Below, in pieces: positions 7,389-10,843 of a DNA stretch of 10,843 nt. The stretch lies in assembly GCA_937921805.1 (NCBI GenBank), contig CAKZUS010000163.1, positions 1-10,843 of the forward strand. The letters run 5' to 3'. The notes under the pieces are model-generated. The model had not been told where the DNA came from. It ran no database searches and saw only the letters and a program-made list of their open reading frames with translations. The position numbers and the translations under genes were made by a program. This DNA comes from an uncultured Granulosicoccaceae bacterium. GTDB taxonomy: Bacteria; Pseudomonadota; Gammaproteobacteria; JABXHR01. Each line of letters opens with the position of its first letter. The first letter of the stretch is position 1.

Positions 7389-8488
7389 GTGCTTAGGCCT
7401 TGGCGCTTGTCGTCAATGGCGCCGAGAAGGCGGGCAAAGGCGTCTACAAATTGCTGCAGTCCTTCGGCTTCGAGGCGGGCGGTAATGTCGGCGAGATTGA
7501 TATCCATAGTGGCGATGTGCTCAATCAAAGCATGGGCCTCGGGTAGCCCCTGACCCAGGCGTGCAGCGGGCTGGCCCGCGTCACGATAAGCATCAAGTGT
7601 GGCAGGCGGTACGGTGTTGACCGTTTCGGCGCCGATCAGTTCTTCGACATAGAGTATTTTTGAGTAAGCGGGGTTTTTTGTGCCCGTGCTGGCCCATAGC
7701 AAACGCTGCGGAAGCGCGCCGGCTTCGCGCAGTGTGGTGAAGCGGGGGCCAAACAGATTTTGGTAATGACCATAGGCGACTTTGGCGTTAGCGATGGCCA
7801 CTTTGCCGCACAAATCCTCGGCTCCTTGGGCTTGCAACAAAGGATCGACCGCGGCATCGACCCGGCTCACGAAAAAGCTCGCCACCGAGGTCATACCGCG
7901 CAGCGACTCTCCGGCGTCATGACGGGCCTTGAGGCCATCAAGATAGGCCGCAGCAATCGCGCGGTAGCGTGAGACAGAGAAGAGCAAGGTCACGTTTACG
8001 CGTACTCCCAGACGGGTCAGTTCGCGAAAGGCCTCTACGCCCGCTTCGGTGCCGGGGACTTTGATCATCACATTGTCGCGAGCGATGCGTCGGTGCAAGT
8101 CCACCGCTTCGCGCACTGTAGCTGGGGCGTCGTGGGCCAGGCGCGGTGAGACTTCGATGCTGACGAAGCCGTCTTCGCCACCACTGGCTTGGTGCACTGG
8201 GGCAAAGACATCGCAGGCACCGCGGATGTCACTAATCGCCAAGTCATTGAACAGCGATTGCGCGTCTGCGTTGGGATTGCGCGCCACGCACTGGGCCAGT
8301 TGGGCGTCGTACTCATCGCTCTGGGCAATAGCTTTTTCGAAGATGGCGGGGTTGGAGGTCAGCCCTTTGACCGCATCGCGATCAATAAGTGTTTGCAGGC
8401 TCCCGTCACCAATCAAATGGCGCTGGATATTGTCATACCAAATGCTCTGGCCGAGGGCGGCGAGTTGTTGCAAAGGGGTGTCGGTCAT
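7385..8488 (-). CDS. tal: Transaldolase (longer ~370-aa subfamily)
   Basis: Transaldolase moves a dihydroxyacetone unit between sugar phosphates in the non-oxidative pentose phosphate pathway. The 367 aa and the opening LGQSIWYDNIQRHLI (12-26) fit the longer subfamily known from actinobacteria, cyanobacteria and various proteobacteria, not the ~317 aa TalA/TalB type. Visible motifs are KGLTSNPAIFEKAI at 41-54, FVSIEVSP at 108-115, the Schiff-base lysine K143 in MIKVPGT at 141-147, NVTLLFS at 165-171 and RLLWASTGTKNP at 262-273. The ATG is preceded by AAGGA at 6-base spacing, a good ribosome site that overlaps the yggS stop. The gene lies between yggS and proC, which are usually direct neighbours, and overlaps proC by 4 bases. 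Confidence 0.95.
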   Translation of the reverse strand: MTDTPLQQLAALGQSIWYDNIQRHLIGDGSLQTLIDRDAVKGLTSNPAIFEKAIAQSDEYDAQLAQCVARNPNADAQSLFNDLAISDIRGACDVFAPVHQASGGEDGFVSIEVSPRLAHDAPATVREAVDLHRRIARDNVMIKVPGTEAGVEAFRELTRLGVRVNVTLLFSVSRYRAIAAAYLDGLKARHDAGESLRGMTSVASFFVSRVDAAVDPLLQAQGAEDLCGKVAIANAKVAYGHYQNLFGPRFTTLREAGALPQRLLWASTGTKNPAYSKILYVEELIGAETVNTVPPATLDAYRDAGQPAARLGQGLPEAHALIEHIATMDINLADITARLEAEGLQQFVDAFARLLGAIDDKRQGLST

Positions 8489-8497
8489 GAGGTGTCC

Positions 8498-9211
8498 TTA
8501 GGTCTTGGGAGCACGACGTCCAAAAATGGCGCTGCCGATGCGAACCATTGTACTGCCTTCTAATACGGCGGCCTCAAGGTCGTCGGACATGCCCATAGAT
8601 AGCGTGTCGAGGGAGGGGAATTCGGGCAGCAGCGTGTGCTGCAAAGCTTTGAGGCGGCGCAGGCTCGTGCCTTGCGCAGCGGTGTTAGTTTGGGGCGCCG
8701 GAATGGCCATCAGCCCACGCAGGCGCAAGCGTGATAAGTCCGCAATGCTGCGTGCTAAAGCAGCAATACCGTCCAGGTCATCGGGGGCGAGGCCCGCTTT
8801 GCTGGGCTGCGCATCGAGATTGATCTGGATACAGACATGTAGCGGTGCCATCTCACTCGGGCGCTGATCGTGTAGGCGCTGCGCCAATTTGGCTCGGTCG
8901 AGAGTGTGTAGCCAGTGCGCCTGCTCAGCAACGGCGCGCGACTTGTTGCTCTGGAGTGCGCCAATGAAATGCCATTCGATATCCAAGTCCTGTAGCGCCG
9001 CGACTTTGTCGCTCAGCTCGTTGACGTAGTTCTCGCCAAACTGACGCTGCCCTGTCGCATAGGCACGGGCGAGGTCCGCTGCTGGGCGTGTTTTGGAGAC
9101 CGCAATCAGGGTCACGTCGTGAGGTTCACGTAGGGCCTCGCGCTCAGCTTTGCGGATGCGCTGCCGAACCAAGGATAACGAGGTTTCGATACTAGTGTCG
9201 GCGCTATTCAT
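8498..9211 (-). CDS. yggS: YggS/PROSC family PLP-binding homeostasis protein
   Basis: This is a fold-type III PLP-binding protein involved in vitamin B6 and amino-acid homeostasis; no enzymatic reaction is established for the family. The 237 aa match its length. The PLP lysine is K40 in LIAVSKTRP (35-43), followed by FGENYVNEL at 58-66, the conserved EWHFIGALQSNKSR at 79-92 and, at the end, LSMGMSDDLEAAVLEGSTMVRIGSAIFGRR at 204-232, with the phosphate-binding Gly/Ser region. The chosen ATG at 9211 lacks a clear ribosome site. The candidate promoter predicts a leader of only about 18 bases. It is the first gene of the minus-strand run and is divergent from pilT, the standard arrangement in many gammaproteobacteria. 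Confidence 0.95.
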   Translation of the reverse strand: MNSADTSIETSLSLVRQRIRKAEREALREPHDVTLIAVSKTRPAADLARAYATGQRQFGENYVNELSDKVAALQDLDIEWHFIGALQSNKSRAVAEQAHWLHTLDRAKLAQRLHDQRPSEMAPLHVCIQINLDAQPSKAGLAPDDLDGIAALARSIADLSRLRLRGLMAIPAPQTNTAAQGTSLRRLKALQHTLLPEFPSLDTLSMGMSDDLEAAVLEGSTMVRIGSAIFGRRAPKT

Positions 9212-9321
9212 GGAAGCAGTCTCGGATTCAGGGCAATTGTAGCGGGATTCGGCGCTGTAGACAGGATCGGCGCGTCAACGGTGCCCGCGCTGTGTAATTT
9301 ATAGAGGGTCATAGAACAACG
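9212..9321. promoter_or_regulatory. Divergent promoter region between yggS and pilT
   Basis: These 110 non-coding bases are the only sizeable spacer in the window and must hold the promoters for both directions. For pilT the AT-rich patch TAATTTATAG at 9295-9304 is a weak -10 candidate, with no good -35 upstream. GAGGG at 9304-9308 is 13 bases from the pilT ATG, too far for a standard ribosome site. The minus-strand candidate is described separately. TCGGCGC occurs at 9249 and 9267 here, and again at 9198 inside yggS. Confidence 0.6.
9236..9264 (-). promoter_or_regulatory. Candidate sigma-70 promoter for the yggS-gspF operon
   Basis: On the minus strand a -10 box TACAAT (9241-9236) differs from consensus at one base. 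It lies 17 bases from a weaker -35 CTGTCT (9264-9259). Predicted transcription starts near 9229, giving a leader of about 18 bases before the yggS ATG. The hexamer GAATCC lies on both sides of the -10 box, at 9250-9245 and 9229-9224, and could be an operator. This is sequence inference only. Confidence 0.4.
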
Positions 9322-10362
9322 ATGGACATTACCGAACTTTTGGCATTTTGCGTCAAACAAGGCGCTTCGGATTTACACATATCAGCCGGCATGCAGCCGA
9401 TGATTCGCGTCGATGGGGATATGCACCGCATCAATATCCCTGAAATGTCGCAAGACGTGGTGTATCAGCATGCTTACGAGCTGATGGGCGACCGGCAGCG
9501 GCAGAGCTTTGAGGAAACGCAGGAGTGTGACTTTTCGATTGAAGTGCCGCGTTTGGCACGCTTTCGTGTCAACGTATTGCAACAAAATCGCGGTATTGCT
9601 GCAGTTATGCGGGTCATCCCGACAGAGATTATTTCTCTGGAGAAGCTCAATGCGCCACCGATTTTGTCGCAAATCGCAGAATACCCACGCGGCATTGTTT
9701 TGGTGACGGGACCGACGGGTTCGGGAAAATCCACCACGCTCGCATCAATGGTGGATCATAAAAACCGCCATGAGCATGGTCACATTCTGACGATTGAAGA
9801 CCCGATAGAATTTGTGCATAAGAGCCAAAATTGTTTGATAACACAGCGCGAAGTGCACCGCGATACAGGCAGTTTTAGCAACGCACTGCGTTCGGCGTTG
9901 CGTGAAGATCCCGATACAATTCTGGTGGGCGAGCTGCGAGATTTAGAAACCATCCGCCTCGCGCTCACGGCTGCCGAGACCGGGCACTTGGTGTTTGGCA
10001 CCTTGCACACCAGCAGCGCGGCGAAAACTATTGACCGGGTTGTGGATGTGTTTCCTGCAGGCGAGAAAGGAGTCGTACGCGGCATGCTGTCGGAGTCATT
10101 GCGTGCGGTAATCTCTCAGGCGCTGTTGCGTAAAAACGGAGGGGGGCGTGTGGCCGCGCATGAAATTATGATCGGCACCCCTGCGATTCGTAATCTGATT
10201 CGCGAAGACAAAGTCGCCCAGATGTATTCCACCATCCAAACCGGCCAGGCCCACGGCATGCAAACGCTTGATCAGACGCTACGTGATCTGGTGCGTCGAG
10301 GCCAGGTCGCCCCGGCTGATGCCAAGCGCTTAGCCACGAACGCGGCCTCAGTGGTGTCATAA
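9322..10362 (+). CDS. pilT: Type IV pilus retraction ATPase PilT
   Basis: PilT is the hexameric cytoplasmic ATPase that depolymerises type IV pili, giving twitching motility and DNA uptake. The 346 aa are the standard length. The N-terminal PAS-like domain begins with the family opening ITELLAFCVKQGASDLHISAG. Walker A is GPTGSGKST at 130-138, the Asp box TIEDPIEF at 157-164, Walker B ALREDPDTILVGELRDLET at 192-210, and the His box TAAETGHLVFGTLHTSSA at 216-233. The PilT-specific C-terminal motif AIRNLIRE is intact at 288-295; this separates it from the assembly ATPase PilB. It starts at ATG 9322 with only a poor ribosome site. It is followed after 3 bases by pilU and was probably co-transcribed with it. 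Confidence 0.97.
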   Translation: MDITELLAFCVKQGASDLHISAGMQPMIRVDGDMHRINIPEMSQDVVYQHAYELMGDRQRQSFEETQECDFSIEVPRLARFRVNVLQQNRGIAAVMRVIPTEIISLEKLNAPPILSQIAEYPRGIVLVTGPTGSGKSTTLASMVDHKNRHEHGHILTIEDPIEFVHKSQNCLITQREVHRDTGSFSNALRSALREDPDTILVGELRDLETIRLALTAAETGHLVFGTLHTSSAAKTIDRVVDVFPAGEKGVVRGMLSESLRAVISQALLRKNGGGRVAAHEIMIGTPAIRNLIREDKVAQMYSTIQTGQAHGMQTLDQTLRDLVRRGQVAPADAKRLATNAASVVS

Positions 10363-10365
10363 GTC

Positions 10366-10843
10366 ATGGATCCAAAACGTCGGGAAGCAGGGCGGGAGTT
10401 TGTAAACCAACTCCTGGTGGAGCTGGCAGAGCGCCAAGGCACAGACCTGTATTTGGTAACAGGAGCCAAGCCCACTATGCGAGTTGTGCGCGAGCTGGTG
10501 TCGATTGGCACAGTGCTGACTCCGGCCCAGACGCATTGGTTGGTCGAGAGCTTGATGGACGAGCACGCGGCCAAAGAGTACCGCGAGTATGGCGAAGTGA
10601 ACTTCGCCATCTCGTTGCCTGGAGTGGCGCGATTTAGGGTCAATGCCTACAAGCAGCGCGGTAGCGCGGGCATGGTCGTGCGCTTGATTCCTAGTGAGAT
10701 TCCCGCGTTTGAGACCTTGAGTTTGCCTGGTGACTTGCCCGAGCTGATGCTCGCTGAGCGAGGACTGTTGCTGGTCGTTGGGGCGACGGGGCAGGGTAAG
10801 TCCACGACCATGGCGTCGATGATCGACTATCGCAATGCCAATC
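10366..10843 (+). CDS. pilU: Type IV pilus ATPase PilU, partial (3' end outside window)
   Basis: The frame runs from the ATG at 10366 to the window edge without a stop, giving 159 codons of a protein normally near 370-380 aa. PilU is the PilT paralogue that acts with PilT to strengthen pilus retraction. The visible part is the N-terminal domain (FVNQLLVELAERQGTDLYLVTGAKPTMRV at 12-40; GVARFRVNAYKQRGSAGMVVRLIP at 86-109). The start of the ATPase core is Walker A GATGQGKST at 139-147, followed by MIDYRN. GATG, rather than the GPTG of PilT, is the PilU form; its fifth residue is Gln where PilU usually has Ser, still within the GxxxxGK[ST] consensus. The gap from the pilT stop is 3 bases (TAAGTCATG). 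No ribosome site is evident, consistent with coupling to pilT. Confidence 0.93.
   Translation, partial: MDPKRREAGREFVNQLLVELAERQGTDLYLVTGAKPTMRVVRELVSIGTVLTPAQTHWLVESLMDEHAAKEYREYGEVNFAISLPGVARFRVNAYKQRGSAGMVVRLIPSEIPAFETLSLPGDLPELMLAERGLLLVVGATGQGKSTTMASMIDYRNAN

Noticed and set aside
9291..9300. Extended -10 promoter (TGnTAATTT) for pilT
   Set aside because: The TG is one base off the extended -10 position and there is no -35 match, so only a weak candidate is noted within the spacer.

Overview
The window looks like chromosomal DNA from a gammaproteobacterium. It is GC-rich by eye (not counted) and almost fully coding. Several features point this way: a pilT-pilU pair divergent from yggS, the yggS/proC/yggT cluster, and type II secretion (T2SS) proteins of the gammaproteobacterial kind. 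Genus cannot be read from the sequence. The transaldolase is of the longer (~370 aa) type rather than the ~317 aa enterobacterial type.

Layout. Bases 3-416 (+) hold the 3' end of an Rpn/DUF4351-like gene with a 12-bp tandem repeat. It converges, with a 6-bp gap, on a tightly packed minus-strand run. In transcription order that run is yggS (9211-8498), tal (8488-7385), proC (7388-6576), yggT (6575-6033), gspC (6036-5062), gspD (5055-3097), gspE (3100-1655) and gspF (1655-423). No intergenic gap in the run exceeds 9 bp, and four junctions overlap (ATGA, GTGA, GTGA, TAATG). It is therefore most simply read as one eight-gene operon. A candidate promoter for it lies in the 110-bp divergent spacer at 9212-9321. 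On the other side of that spacer, pilT (9322-10362) and pilU (10366 to the window edge, incomplete) run on the plus strand. No stretch over 300 bases lacks a gene; no tRNA, rRNA, CRISPR array or complete insertion sequence was seen.

How the genes fit together. GspC, GspD, GspE and GspF supply the inner-membrane clamp, the outer-membrane secretin, the cytoplasmic ATPase and the platform protein of a T2SS. The pseudopilins (G-K) and GspL/M, also needed for a working system, are not in the window. PilT and PilU are the retraction ATPases of type IV pili, an evolutionarily related machine. YggS (PLP homeostasis), transaldolase (pentose phosphate pathway), ProC (proline synthesis) and YggT (membrane protein) are housekeeping genes placed upstream of gspC.

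Nothing here clearly shows an undescribed system; the content is recognisable core machinery. The most noteworthy points are the fusion of a housekeeping cluster to a gspCDEF block that stops at F, the Rpn-like fragment at that break, direct repeats flanking the candidate -10 box, and small departures from family motifs in GspE and PilU.
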